Assembly (NCBI RefSeq): GCF_016900875.1
Contig: NZ_JAFEUM010000003.1
Location: 310,001 to 374,000, forward strand
Length of the DNA stretch: 64,000 nucleotides
Reading direction: 5' to 3'
Source: Vibrio ulleungensis
GTDB taxonomy: Bacteria > Pseudomonadota > Gammaproteobacteria > Enterobacterales > Vibrionaceae
How positions within the stretch are numbered: the stretch's first letter is position 1; each line of letters begins with the position of its first letter. A program made the translations under genes and the position numbers. Shown here piece after piece: positions 25,697-34,733 of this stretch. The notes below the pieces were generated by a model. That model made no database searches. It saw only the letters and a list, made by a program, of their open reading frames with translations, and was not told where the DNA came from.

Positions 25697-26443
25697 TTAC
25701 GCTTCGTTTTGGGAAATAGGGTCGTCTCCGCGCTTCGCGATGACGACCTGACTTGATGCGGTAAGCGAAGTGATAGGCCACCGCGCGCACAGCAGGCGGC
25801 TTTTAGCTAGTTTGGCCACCGTCACGCTGTTTGACTGATTACCACCAAGTATGTGGTAAGTGTCGTCGTCCTCACTCCAATAAAAGCCAACATGCCCTTT
25901 GTTGCTTTCGATCGATTCTCGCCAAAACACCATAATGGCCCCAAGCTGAGGCGTACATTGTTGGCCAAATGTGCGCCATGCTCGCGCCCGCAATGGCATG
26001 CTTGGTAAAGGTTCATTAGTCAATTGGCTGGATACGCAATGGGCGACAAATAAGCCACACCAAGGAATGTCATCGTCGGTGTAATAAGGCATCTGTTGAT
26101 AATTGGCCCACTGCATTATTGTCGGGTTGGATCCAGTGCCGCTCACTTCTTGTGTGCCTATTAAGTGATGCGCGCAGTGCAGCCAAGGCAACGCTAGGGG
26201 GATTAAATCGTGAATACTGTCATCACTTTGAGTGAGCGTTTGTGAGTCAGAAGCAGGTGCTTGCGCCACACGTTTGTGTAACTGCGATAACGTGCGCTTG
26301 CCAACAATGCCATCCACCGTCAGATCATGATCGGCTTGAAACAGTTTAATAGCCTGTCTTGTCAATGGACCCATCACACCATCGATAGGGCCGCACGCGT
26401 AACCTAAATCTGTTAGCGTGGTTTGCAGTTGCAAGGGAGTCAT
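25697..26443 (-). CDS. Peptidoglycan-binding protein with TIGR02594-type peptidase domain
   Basis: 248 residues. Residues 1-55 form a PG_binding_1 domain (GYACGPIDGVMGPLTRQAIKLFQ, VDGIVGKRTLSQL). From about 85 to 225 is the TIGR02594/CHAP-like domain: GTQEVSG, Cys in PWCGLFVAHC, His in KGHVGFYWS and Asn in GGNQSNSV as a likely Cys-His-Asn triad. Such proteins cut peptide cross-links in cell wall and occur in phage lysins and secreted effectors. No signal peptide is seen, so export would need a holin or a secretion system. Confidence 0.75.
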   Translation of the reverse strand: MTPLQLQTTLTDLGYACGPIDGVMGPLTRQAIKLFQADHDLTVDGIVGKRTLSQLHKRVAQAPASDSQTLTQSDDSIHDLIPLALPWLHCAHHLIGTQEVSGTGSNPTIMQWANYQQMPYYTDDDIPWCGLFVAHCVSSQLTNEPLPSMPLRARAWRTFGQQCTPQLGAIMVFWRESIESNKGHVGFYWSEDDDTYHILGGNQSNSVTVAKLAKSRLLCARWPITSLTASSQVVIAKRGDDPISQNEA

Positions 26444-26642
26444 ATCGCCCTCAAGATAGAAGGGTTTGTATTAGCCTAGCCCTGAATAGCAATTTGTAAA
26501 GATGATGAGCGTTGCGAGAGAGCTCCTTGCTAACGGATTTAGTGATACTGCTGCAGATTTAATTCATAATTTCAGTGACTTAATTAGGTACTTGGTCAAT
26601 ACTTCATCGTAAGAAATGGATTTTCTGCACTTAAGGTGACAC

Positions 26643-28925
26643 ATGGCAATGCTAAAAATGGGGTTGGTTCAATCGTTAGTTTGGACCATATTGGCCTTAG
26701 TGAGTCTATCAAAGCAGGGACTAGCCGCTGAATACGTTGGGACTCCACAATGTATTGAGTGCCACCAGCAAGAGTACGACCAATGGCAAGGCTCTCATCA
26801 TGATATGGCAATGAGCCACATGAGTGATGATGCTGTGCAAGGTGACTTTAACAATGCCGAGTTAGAGTTTAACGGAAAAACCAATCGCTTTTTTCGCCGC
26901 GGAGATCGGTATTGGGTCAATATTGAAGGACCCGATGGCGCCTTTCATGACTACGAAATCACCTACACTTTTGGGTTTGAGCCTCTCCAGCAATACATGA
27001 CGGAGTTTGATGATGGCCGAGTGCAACTGATCCCGTTTGCTTGGGATACACGCTCTCACGAGCAAGGGGGGCAACGATGGTTCCACTTATACCCCAACAT
27101 GTCTGATCCAAGCCACGACTTTTACTGGACCAATGTTGGCCAAAACTGGAATTACATGTGCGCCGATTGCCACTCTACCGATTTAAAAAAGAACTATGAC
27201 GTCAGCACCAATACTTACGCGACTTCGTGGTTTGAAATCAATGTAGGTTGTGAAGCCTGTCATGGTCCCGCCAGTGATCACATGCAGTGGGCAGAGCTTG
27301 ATAAATCGGGGCAAGCTATCCCTGATGCGTTGCAAGCCCATGCCGGTTTTAATCGCAATCTCGACAAAGCCGTCAGTCAGTGGCTGCTTGCTGATGGCGA
27401 GGGTACGCTTCATCCAGAGTCTATTCAAGCGACTGACCAAGTTACGGTGTGCGCGCAGTGCCACAGTCGACGAACTCAGATATCGGATTCTACAGACCAT
27501 GTGCAAGGCGTGCTGTCTGACCGTTACCGACTCAATTTGTTAGAGCCGGCGTTGTACCATGCGGATGGTCAGATATTTGACGAAGACTATGTTTATGGCT
27601 CGTTTTTACAATCGGCGATGGCCGAAAACGGGGTGGTGTGCTCGAACTGTCATAATCCACATACCGCGCAACTTGCTATGCCGGAAGAGGTTGTGTGTAG
27701 TCAGTGTCACATGCCTACTCACTATAACGATGAGATCCATAGTCGGCACGAAGTCGGCAGTGAGGAGGCAATGTGTACCAGTTGCCATATGCCTGAAACG
27801 ACCTACATGCAGGTTGACCCAAGGCGCGACCACAGCTGGCAAGTGCCAAGGCCAGATCTTAGCCTGTCGCTGGGTACACCGAATGTATGCGTGACCTGCC
27901 ATCAGCCCAATGATCCCAAGCAAGATGATCAATGGGCGTACGATACGCTCAAGCAGTGGTTCCCAGACTCACGCTATTTAGACAGCGACCATTTTGCGCA
28001 AGGGTTTACAGCGGGTGAGCAAGGCGTTCAACAAGCGGAAAGTCAGTTGTCGTACATTGCGCAGAACAAAAACGAAGCTGCGATAATCCGCGCATCCGCA
28101 CTGGAGCGCTTAACTCAGTACCCATCGCAAAATTCGCTGGTGGCGGTGGCTCGTGGAGCAAAAGATCCCAATGAGCTGATCCGTGTTGGCGCCGTTACTG
28201 GTGCTGAGCTGTTTCCCGTCGATGTGGCGTGGCGAGTGGTCTCACCTTTGCTAGAAGATGATGTTCTTGCAGTGCGCGTTGAAGCCGCGGCCTCACTATC
28301 GCGCTTTTGGCAGCAGTTAACTCCAGCTCAAAAACAGCAATTACAGCCTGCACTTAATGAGTATATTGACGTGCAGCACTACAATTCCGATAGAGCGGCA
28401 GGTCGAGTCAGCCTTGGTAACGTCTATGTAAACCAAGGCCGGTTAGATGAGGCTGAGCAAGCGTATTTAGGGGCGATTATGGTTGAGCCCTATAGCTCTT
28501 CTGGCTATGTGAATCTTGCGGACCTTTATCGGGTTCAAAAGAAAGATCTACAAGCGCAACAACTGTTCGATAAAGGCATTGCAGCGGGTGCAGCCGATTC
28601 GACATTACATTATGCCTATGGGCTAAATTTGGTGCGCCAACAAGCCTATGAAGGGGCTACTGAACAGCTTAAGCAAGCGGCAGAGCTCGATCCGCAAAAT
28701 GCACAATATTGGTATGTGCTTGGTCTGGCCTCCAGAGAGTCTGACAAGGCGTTAAGCGTCAAGGCGTTGGGCAGTGCTTATCAACTGACCAATAATCCCC
28801 AATACCTCTATGCGCTTTGTGATGTGATGATTGATGCAAAACACAGCAGCGCCAATCGCTGCTTACAGCAGTTGCAGAAAGTCGCGCCTCAAGAAGCCGT
28901 CAATGAATTAAGAGCAAAGCAGTAA
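26643..28925 (+). CDS. Octahaem c-type cytochrome with C-terminal TPR repeats
   Basis: 760 residues. A signal peptide (about 1-28) is followed by eight CxxCH haem sites: CIECH (37-41), CADCH, CEACH, CAQCH, CSNCH, CSQCH, CTSCH and CVTCH, all before about residue 425. A HEAT-like helical part follows (about 445-565), then at least three TPR units (about 580-720: GNVYVNQGRLDEAEQAYLGA, LHYAYGLNLVRQQAYEGA). It should be periplasmic, moving electrons while the TPRs bind a partner. Monocistronic. The start is preceded by AAGGTGACAC. Confidence 0.85.
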   Translation: MAMLKMGLVQSLVWTILALVSLSKQGLAAEYVGTPQCIECHQQEYDQWQGSHHDMAMSHMSDDAVQGDFNNAELEFNGKTNRFFRRGDRYWVNIEGPDGAFHDYEITYTFGFEPLQQYMTEFDDGRVQLIPFAWDTRSHEQGGQRWFHLYPNMSDPSHDFYWTNVGQNWNYMCADCHSTDLKKNYDVSTNTYATSWFEINVGCEACHGPASDHMQWAELDKSGQAIPDALQAHAGFNRNLDKAVSQWLLADGEGTLHPESIQATDQVTVCAQCHSRRTQISDSTDHVQGVLSDRYRLNLLEPALYHADGQIFDEDYVYGSFLQSAMAENGVVCSNCHNPHTAQLAMPEEVVCSQCHMPTHYNDEIHSRHEVGSEEAMCTSCHMPETTYMQVDPRRDHSWQVPRPDLSLSLGTPNVCVTCHQPNDPKQDDQWAYDTLKQWFPDSRYLDSDHFAQGFTAGEQGVQQAESQLSYIAQNKNEAAIIRASALERLTQYPSQNSLVAVARGAKDPNELIRVGAVTGAELFPVDVAWRVVSPLLEDDVLAVRVEAAASLSRFWQQLTPAQKQQLQPALNEYIDVQHYNSDRAAGRVSLGNVYVNQGRLDEAEQAYLGAIMVEPYSSSGYVNLADLYRVQKKDLQAQQLFDKGIAAGAADSTLHYAYGLNLVRQQAYEGATEQLKQAAELDPQNAQYWYVLGLASRESDKALSVKALGSAYQLTNNPQYLYALCDVMIDAKHSSANRCLQQLQKVAPQEAVNELRAKQ

Positions 28926-28952
28926 CCTTTAGAAACTGGGAATAAGCCTGCA

Positions 28953-29432
28953 GTGAAAACAGAGACATTTGAGCCAGTATCGCTTGACGCGGTAACCTTT
29001 GAACCAGCTTCGCCATCAGAGTTTGAGGCCCAATTTAGGCTAATAAAGCAAGGCGTAGGGGAATTTGTGGATGCAATCTGGGGATGGGATGACGACGCGC
29101 AACGTCAGCGGATCCAAGAGCGCAACCCACAATCTGGCTTTCATTGGCTTGCTTACCATGGTCAAAGAGTGGGTTTAGTCTGCTATCACCCATATGATAA
29201 GAATTTGCACGTTCACTTGTTGGTGATTAAAAAGCGTTACCAAGCGATGGGCATTGGACGTGAAGTCATGAATCGGCTCGAATCTCACGCACCACAGGTA
29301 GGCTGCGATGCGATAACATTATCCAGTTTTAATGATAATCATGCAGCTGTGGGTTTTTACCGCGCACTGGGGTTTTATACCGTGAAGACAGAGCCTCATT
29401 TCATTAACTTGCGAAAAAACCTTGGCCAGTAA
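28953..29432 (+). CDS. GNAT acetyltransferase
   Basis: 159 residues from a GTG at 28953. The acetyl-CoA loop is YQAMGIGREVM (about 94-104) and FYRALGFYTV the late GNAT motif (about 131-140). Between them lie the usual strands (LHVHLLVIKKRY). It lies 27 bases after the cytochrome stop and may be transcribed with it. Substrate unknown. Confidence 0.8.
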   Translation: MKTETFEPVSLDAVTFEPASPSEFEAQFRLIKQGVGEFVDAIWGWDDDAQRQRIQERNPQSGFHWLAYHGQRVGLVCYHPYDKNLHVHLLVIKKRYQAMGIGREVMNRLESHAPQVGCDAITLSSFNDNHAAVGFYRALGFYTVKTEPHFINLRKNLGQ

Positions 29433-29461
29433 TATGGCTACAACATTAGTACGCGCCGTTT

Positions 29462-29812
29462 TTAGTGTTCGGTCGGTAGACGGTACTCGATAATCACTTG
29501 GTTCCCCTCAATATAGGCATTTTGAATCTCACCATCGATGCCAATTTTCGTCGTAACAATGCGAGAGCTATTCGCCTGCTCTGGTCGTTGCTTCATACTG
29601 GGGAGAATACTTGCAGGGTCTACATGCAGTTGTCCACATAAGTTGTTGATAAACCCTAGTGACAAAGGCTGTGAGCCTCGTAGGGCATTAGTGAACTCGA
29701 CAGGGGATACTTGCATCTTCTTCGCCATTTCCATCTGCGTAATACGCATTTTGGCTTTTTGAGACATCCAGATGTTATAGAGTGCTTGACGATCCTGTTC
29801 GGTGAACTGCAT
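29462..29812 (-). CDS. Helix-turn-helix regulator, XRE-like
   Basis: 116 residues from the ATG complementing 29810-29812, which has AAGGAACACCC before it; the longer frame to 29956 is Cys/His-rich and unlikely. Residues 10-65 look like an XRE-type helix-turn-helix (KMRITQMEMAKKMQVSPVEFTNALRG, LGFINNLCGQLHVDP). The C terminus ends in a short strand region (NAYIEGNQVIIEYRL). Probably a small DNA-binding regulator; target unknown. Confidence 0.65.
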   Translation of the reverse strand: MQFTEQDRQALYNIWMSQKAKMRITQMEMAKKMQVSPVEFTNALRGSQPLSLGFINNLCGQLHVDPASILPSMKQRPEQANSSRIVTTKIGIDGEIQNAYIEGNQVIIEYRLPTEH

Positions 29813-30132
29813 GGGTGTTCCTTGGGTTTTGATGTGGCGTGTGCATAGTGTGCAAGTTTGGCAAAGGGCTGTGTCAATCGAGTGTAATAACTTGGTCAAG
29901 GGTGGCGCATATGCGGGGTTTGACGACATATGTCGGTGTGAACTTGGAGGGTGCAACTAACGACCACGGTTCAATTAGGCGCACAAAATTTATGTGACCG
30001 TTAGTTGCCGGAACACTATGTATGATCGCTATTCTGTTTGCCAGTTGAGTTGTGGAATATCAGAAATTCCAAACCTCTCTTCTAGGGCACAAGCAAAGTT
30101 ATTCACTTGTCGGAATATTGCGTTGGGCAGTA

Positions 30133-31083
30133 TTAACCCTTTAGTGCGCTTTGTTCTAGTACTTGTAACATCAACTGTTTAAACCACTGATGAGCAGCAC
30201 TGTCTGCAGTGCGCTTATGTTCAATGAGATAGATTGGGATCGCCGAGTCTTGAACTCGATTTAATGAGAAAACCGTAACGAGCTTGTCGTTTAAATTATT
30301 AACGTGTTGAAGCAGATGTGAAGCGACCAATAAGGTATGGCTATCCGTCATGACCTCCAATAAGTTGTTAATTTGGCCGCTTCTAAAACTGATTTTGCGC
30401 TCCAGGCCGTGAGACATTAGGTATTTATCAATAGGGTTTATCTGTTCTTGAGCCGAACGAATGTCGAGATTGAGGTCAACATAGGGGTATTCAAGACACT
30501 GCTCTAATGTAGGACTTGATTGCTGTACTAATGGGTGCGACGGATTGGCATAGATTACCGGGTGAGTATGCCCAATCAATTGGCTTAAAAACTCTTCCTT
30601 TTCCTCAGGCTGACTAATGTGGATCGAGTAATCCACCTCACGATTTTTTAGTAATGTACGCGCATCCATGGTCGCAATTGTTTCAACTAAGCTTGCATTG
30701 GGTGCTACGTTCATCAGTGATTTCGCAATGGGTACGGTAATGAAGGTACTCATTAAGGGCGGAAGTGACAGTTTGAACGTGTGGTCACACAGCTCAGGAC
30801 TAAATTGAGTTTGCGACAGCAGCTTTTGAATATCTCCCAAAATGGCAAGCAGCGGCTCTTGTAGGCGTAATGTCTTTTCGGTGGGTTGCAAGCCGCTGGA
30901 CTCACGATAAAACAGCGGATCGTCAAAGGTTTCTCGAAGCCTTTTTAAGGTGCGACTCATTGCTGGCTGCGACAGGTATAGCTTTGCGGCTGCCCTCGAC
31001 ACATTTCGCTCTTGAATCAACACGCTGAGTGCAACAAGCAAGTTTAAGTCGATCCGAGATAACTGTTGTTCCAAAGACTTCAT
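30133..31083 (-). CDS. LysR-family transcriptional regulator
   Basis: 316 residues. The HTH is NLLVALSVLIQERNVSRAAAKLYLSQPAMSRTL (about 14-46); the effector domain follows from about residue 95 (TFKLSLPPLMSTF). In motif style it resembles the LeuO/NodD-type branch (DPLFYRESSGLQPT). The start at 31083 is preferred, three codons inside the longest frame. No obvious divergent partner lies beside it; the next gene upstream is a short minus-strand frame. Confidence 0.85.
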   Translation of the reverse strand: MKSLEQQLSRIDLNLLVALSVLIQERNVSRAAAKLYLSQPAMSRTLKRLRETFDDPLFYRESSGLQPTEKTLRLQEPLLAILGDIQKLLSQTQFSPELCDHTFKLSLPPLMSTFITVPIAKSLMNVAPNASLVETIATMDARTLLKNREVDYSIHISQPEEKEEFLSQLIGHTHPVIYANPSHPLVQQSSPTLEQCLEYPYVDLNLDIRSAQEQINPIDKYLMSHGLERKISFRSGQINNLLEVMTDSHTLLVASHLLQHVNNLNDKLVTVFSLNRVQDSAIPIYLIEHKRTADSAAHQWFKQLMLQVLEQSALKG

Positions 31084-31152
31084 GATATGCACCCAACTTA
31101 TACTATTCTAAGGCAAAGTGATGTTTTAGAATATCAAGTTGGGTGCGTTTGT

Positions 31153-31311
31153 CTATGAGTCTGTTGATTTAGTGTATTGGTTGAAGATGGCCACTAACAA
31201 TTGTTCTACGGCACTTGGCGGCAGATTTGAAACAAACGATTCGAATTTGCTGACTGACATTACCGCGAAGACGTTAATATCTTGCTCAGTAGGATTGTGT
31301 AAATGATACAT
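31153..31311 (-). CDS. Small hypothetical protein after the HlyD gene
   Basis: 52 residues from MYHLHNPTEQD, taking the ATG complementing 31309-31311. It lies on the same strand and 78 bases downstream of the HlyD-type gene. No membrane segment or known domain. It may be a genuine small gene at the end of the operon, or chance; the lack of a clear ribosome site lowers confidence. Confidence 0.4.
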   Translation of the reverse strand: MYHLHNPTEQDINVFAVMSVSKFESFVSNLPPSAVEQLLVAIFNQYTKSTDS

Positions 31312-31389
31312 AACGGAAAACCTAGATGTGTTGGGTATTTTTGGGCTGCGCACTAATGCTTTGCAGCCCAAGTAGATGACTTAACTCAC

Positions 31390-32421
31390 TTAAAGCGCCG
31401 ATAAGTAAGCTTTCAGGGACTTCAAGCGGACCGTAGCGCCACCAATTATGTCCATGAAACCAAGGATTGGGTGGGGCTTGGTGGCGGAAACCCACGCAGA
31501 CCCTTTTGCACCAATCGGAATGACCATTCCTTCGGGCTCTTCAAACTCGATGATCACCGTTCTGCCGTGTGAGCCCGCATTTTGAGCAACGTGCTGCCCC
31601 ACATGTTGAGTACCTTGTGCGGGTGAGAGTGTCGATTCACCGGTACCAGAGGTAACGCTGTTTACTCGGCCTCGGAATACGTGCCCTGGGTAAGCGGTGA
31701 CATAAAACTCTGCAAATTGACCTTTTTCAATAAACCCAAACGCTTGGTCGCTGACTCTCATCTCAATGAACTTTTTACTGGTTTCGTAGAGATGCATGTT
31801 ACCCAAACGAGAGCCTTCGCTAATGTTGACCACACCGACGACGCCATCAAAGGGGGCGACGATTTGGTTAAGAGTATTGTTGTAATTCGCTTCGCTAATC
31901 TGTGCCACGGTTGCCGCTTTTTCCGCATGTTTGGCTTGAATATCGGCTTGGTTGTTCTGAATGCGGGTTTCTAACGCATCCATATCTTGTTCACTGGCGT
32001 ATTCATCGAGACTACGCAAGCGGTCGAGATTCTTTTTGTCATTTTCAATAGTTACTTTGATCGCAGAGATTTGATGATCCAGCGAGGCTAAGTTCGCTTC
32101 GAGGCTTTTTATCTGCTCAGCGACATCGTTGCCCTCGAGTGTATAAAGTAGGTCACCTTGTTTAACGGTTTGGTTGTGCTTGACGTAAATCTGATCAATT
32201 TTTTGACCGAACAAAGGACTTAGAACGGCTTGCGGTGCTTTCACCGTAGAACTGTCCGTGAGATCTACAGGTGCCCAAAATCGTGATGCGGTGAACAAGC
32301 TGGTGGCGAGAAAGGCGCCAATGCCGACATAAATTACGGCGTTGCGTAGTGTCCATTTTATTACGCCAGTTTTAACCAAGATCCAAATGATAAAGATGTA
32401 GGGAAGCATGATCTCTTTCAT
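31390..32421 (-). CDS. HlyD-family membrane fusion (periplasmic adaptor) protein
   Basis: 343 residues. A membrane segment near the N terminus (about 23-45) is followed by a lipoyl-like half (SPLFGQKIDQIYVKHNQTVKQGDLLYTL, about 69-96), a helical hairpin (about 97-175, NLASLDHQISAIK), the second lipoyl half (IVAPFDGVVGVVNISEG) and a beta barrel. Such adaptors link an inner-membrane pump to an outer-membrane channel. Its ATG overlaps the TAA of the upstream membrane gene. No pump ATPase is encoded nearby. Confidence 0.8.
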   Translation of the reverse strand: MKEIMLPYIFIIWILVKTGVIKWTLRNAVIYVGIGAFLATSLFTASRFWAPVDLTDSSTVKAPQAVLSPLFGQKIDQIYVKHNQTVKQGDLLYTLEGNDVAEQIKSLEANLASLDHQISAIKVTIENDKKNLDRLRSLDEYASEQDMDALETRIQNNQADIQAKHAEKAATVAQISEANYNNTLNQIVAPFDGVVGVVNISEGSRLGNMHLYETSKKFIEMRVSDQAFGFIEKGQFAEFYVTAYPGHVFRGRVNSVTSGTGESTLSPAQGTQHVGQHVAQNAGSHGRTVIIEFEEPEGMVIPIGAKGSAWVSATKPHPILGFMDIIGGATVRLKSLKAYLSAL

Positions 32422-32894
32422 TACACGTTCTCCGATGTTGACTCTGACTGACGGGACTTGCCGTGTACTCCTAAGTGAATAACATCACTGAGTGCTTTAC
32501 CTATCATGTCCCAGCGGGTAAATGCGATGACAATGGCTGCGACCCAATAGGCTTTATTGATAAATAAACCACATAAAGACAAGGCAAACACGAGAGTGGT
32601 ATGGACACTGTTGTTGTGTTGGCTCTTGTGAACCGCCACTTCATGCAGTTGCCATAAGAGCTTACCGACAAAAGCGAATACGCCTAATGTGACAATAAAT
32701 ATGACGCCCATAAAAAGTTCAGAATTGAGTAGGGCGATGATACTTGGATGGCCATTGGCAAAGTGATCGGCGGGATAGTTTTTACCATGCACCGTGGATA
32801 GCATGGCAAAGAAGCGAATGCTGCCTACAAACAGGGCGATATAGATTGCCCATTTTAGAAATATGGCAATGAACCGGGTGATGGATTTACGCAT
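32421..32894 (-). CDS. Small inner-membrane protein, partner of the HlyD protein
   Basis: 157 residues with about four hydrophobic segments (ITRFIAIFLKWAIYIALFVG, LFMGVIFIVTLGVFAFVG, TTLVFALSLCGLF, KAYWVAAIVIAFTRW). The stop shares one base with the start of the HlyD-type gene, so the two are translationally coupled. I do not recognise a family. Its position suggests the inner-membrane half of an export or envelope-maintenance pair. Confidence 0.65.
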   Translation of the reverse strand: MRKSITRFIAIFLKWAIYIALFVGSIRFFAMLSTVHGKNYPADHFANGHPSIIALLNSELFMGVIFIVTLGVFAFVGKLLWQLHEVAVHKSQHNNSVHTTLVFALSLCGLFINKAYWVAAIVIAFTRWDMIGKALSDVIHLGVHGKSRQSESTSENV

Positions 32895-33268
32895 CTAATG
32901 TCTCCAGGAATGTCTAGATTGGCTCTAGAAGGGTGGTGTTCCCGAGTGAGACAAACCGAGAGGTTTGGCACTCATTACTCGCATTCCCTTGGTCACTAAG
33001 CCTATGATGCAGTTTGAATGATTATTCCACCAGTTACATTTACTGACACCTGATATGCGTATGAGTAATAACACAGCTGATTCGAAACAAATGGTTGTGC
33101 AAATTTTCTTCAACAAAACGGTGCGAAAGCGCTGAATTTATTCGCACACCACATTTTGCCCGATCATCGCCTAGAGCGACTCGTAAACGATTGCCATAAC
33201 CGTTATTATTGCACTCATTCTCGTTGATGCGTTTGCGTCGGCACCTTTTGAACTGAGAGCGGATACCC
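32895..33268. other. Divergent intergenic region before ribBX
   Basis: 374 bases between the minus-strand membrane gene and the RibB-type gene. I looked for the FMN riboswitch (RFN element) that often precedes Vibrio ribB and could not find its conserved segments. A hairpin, GAGTG...AAACC loop GGTTT...CTC, lies near 32944-32972 without a T-run. The rest shows nothing I can name; promoters for both genes must lie here. Confidence 0.45.
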
Positions 33269-34378
33269 ATGCCAATTAGTAACATTGAAGAGATTATTGA
33301 AGATTACCGTAACGGAAAAATGGTGATCTTGATGGACGATGAAGATCGTGAAAATGAAGGCGATATAATGGTCGCTGCCGATGCAGTGTCTCCTGAACAT
33401 ATCAACTTTATGGCGACACATGGTCGCGGTTTAATCTGTTTAACGCTTACTAAAGAGCGTTGTGACCGTCTCAACTTGTTCCCTATGGTACAGAACCACT
33501 CTGAGCAATGGGGCACAGCATTTACCGCATCGATTGAAGCCGCGCAAGGTGTTACTACTGGTATATCGGCCGCAGACCGAGCGACAACGGTACAAGCTGC
33601 TGTCGCGGTGAATGCCGTTGCAGCCGACTTGGTACAACCGGGACATGTGTTCCCGCTAAAAGCTAAAGATGGTGGTGTGTTAACACGCGCAGGTCACACG
33701 GAAGCTGGCGTTGACTTGGCTCGCCTAGCAGGTCGTGAGCCGGCATCGGTGATTGTCGAAATTCTCAATGAAGACGGCACTATGGCTCGCCGCCCTGAGC
33801 TTGAAGTGTTTGCCGAAAAACATGGCATTAAACTCGGCACTATTGCCGATTTAATCGAGTACCGTAACAACACTGAAACCACCATTGAGCGTGTTGCGCA
33901 GTGTCAATTGCCGACGGAATACGGTGAGTTCACGATGATCACGTTCCGCGATACCATCGATAATCAGATCCACTACGCGTTACAAAAAGGCGAAATTACT
34001 CAGCAGCCAACGCTGGTTCGTGTGCATCTACAAGATACATTTAACGATGTTTTACATTCTACCCGTGGCGTTGACCGTACGTGGTCAATCGATAAAGCGA
34101 TGGCAAAAATTGCCGACGAAAATGGCGTGTTGGTCATTTTAGGTCACAACCACGATCCAGAGCGTGAACTAAACAAAGTACGCCGCTTTGAACTTGAAGA
34201 TCAGGGTAAACCTATCCCAACCAGCAACAAGCAGCAGGCATCGCGTCAAGTAGGTGTCGGCTCTCAGATCTTGTCTGATCTTGGCATAAGCCAAATGCGC
34301 TTGTTGTCGTCGTCGTCTAAACGCTATCACGCGTTGTCTGGCTTTGGGTTGGAAGTGACGGAATACGTTACTGACTAA
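33269..34378 (+). CDS. ribB: 3,4-dihydroxy-2-butanone-4-phosphate synthase with degenerate GCH2 half (RibBX type)
   Basis: 369 residues. Residues 1-205 are a complete RibB domain: [10 protein letters not shown], the HGRGLICL segment, and [16 protein letters not shown], which make the riboflavin precursor from ribulose 5-phosphate. Residues 210-369 follow the GTP cyclohydrolase II fold ([15 protein letters not shown]), but the zinc cysteines of RibA (C-x2-GD...R-C-D-C) are absent: the stretch reads [17 protein letters not shown]. The second half is therefore non-catalytic for GTP. A terminator follows. Confidence 0.85.
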   Translation: MPISNIEEIIEDYRNGKMVILMDDEDRENEGDIMVAADAVSPEHINFMATHGRGLICLTLTKERCDRLNLFPMVQNHSEQWGTAFTASIEAAQGVTTGISAADRATTVQAAVAVNAVAADLVQPGHVFPLKAKDGGVLTRAGHTEAGVDLARLAGREPASVIVEILNEDGTMARRPELEVFAEKHGIKLGTIADLIEYRNNTETTIERVAQCQLPTEYGEFTMITFRDTIDNQIHYALQKGEITQQPTLVRVHLQDTFNDVLHSTRGVDRTWSIDKAMAKIADENGVLVILGHNHDPERELNKVRRFELEDQGKPIPTSNKQQASRQVGVGSQILSDLGISQMRLLSSSSKRYHALSGFGLEVTEYVTD

Positions 34379-34442
34379 CAACAGCGACTTAATAAATACG
34401 CGGCCAAAGGGCAAGGCATTGCGCTTTACTGGTGCTCATAGC

Positions 34443-34471
34443 AAAAGGAACTCTCCAAGAGTTCCTTTTTA
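34443..34471 (+). terminator. Rho-independent terminator after ribB
   Basis: AAAAGGAACTC (34443-34453) pairs with GAGTTCCTTTT (34459-34469), loop TCCAA, followed by T. Located 65 bases past the ribB stop. The rest of the 355-base gap to the next gene (34379-34733) shows nothing else I can name. Confidence 0.85.
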
Positions 34472-34733
34472 ATGCACTTTAGATTTTGAATCTTGTACTT
34501 TTTAGTTGCAGATAAGGGATGTTAGTAAACTCATTTTTGCCCCTTTTCAATTTAGGAAACCTTAGTCATCGTCGAAAACGATAGCAGTTTGCCCTAGTTT
34601 TTCTAATCACAAGTAAACAGACTTTACTAGACGTCTTTGTTTAGCTACCCAGTAGGTAGCACTCCAAACAACAAGGCTTTCTCCTTATTGAATACTTGCA
34701 AATTCTACTGAGGCAGCGTTGAGATATGTAGCG

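Noticed and set aside
32895..33268. FMN riboswitch in front of ribB
   Set aside because: None of the conserved RFN segments could be located; left for a covariance search.
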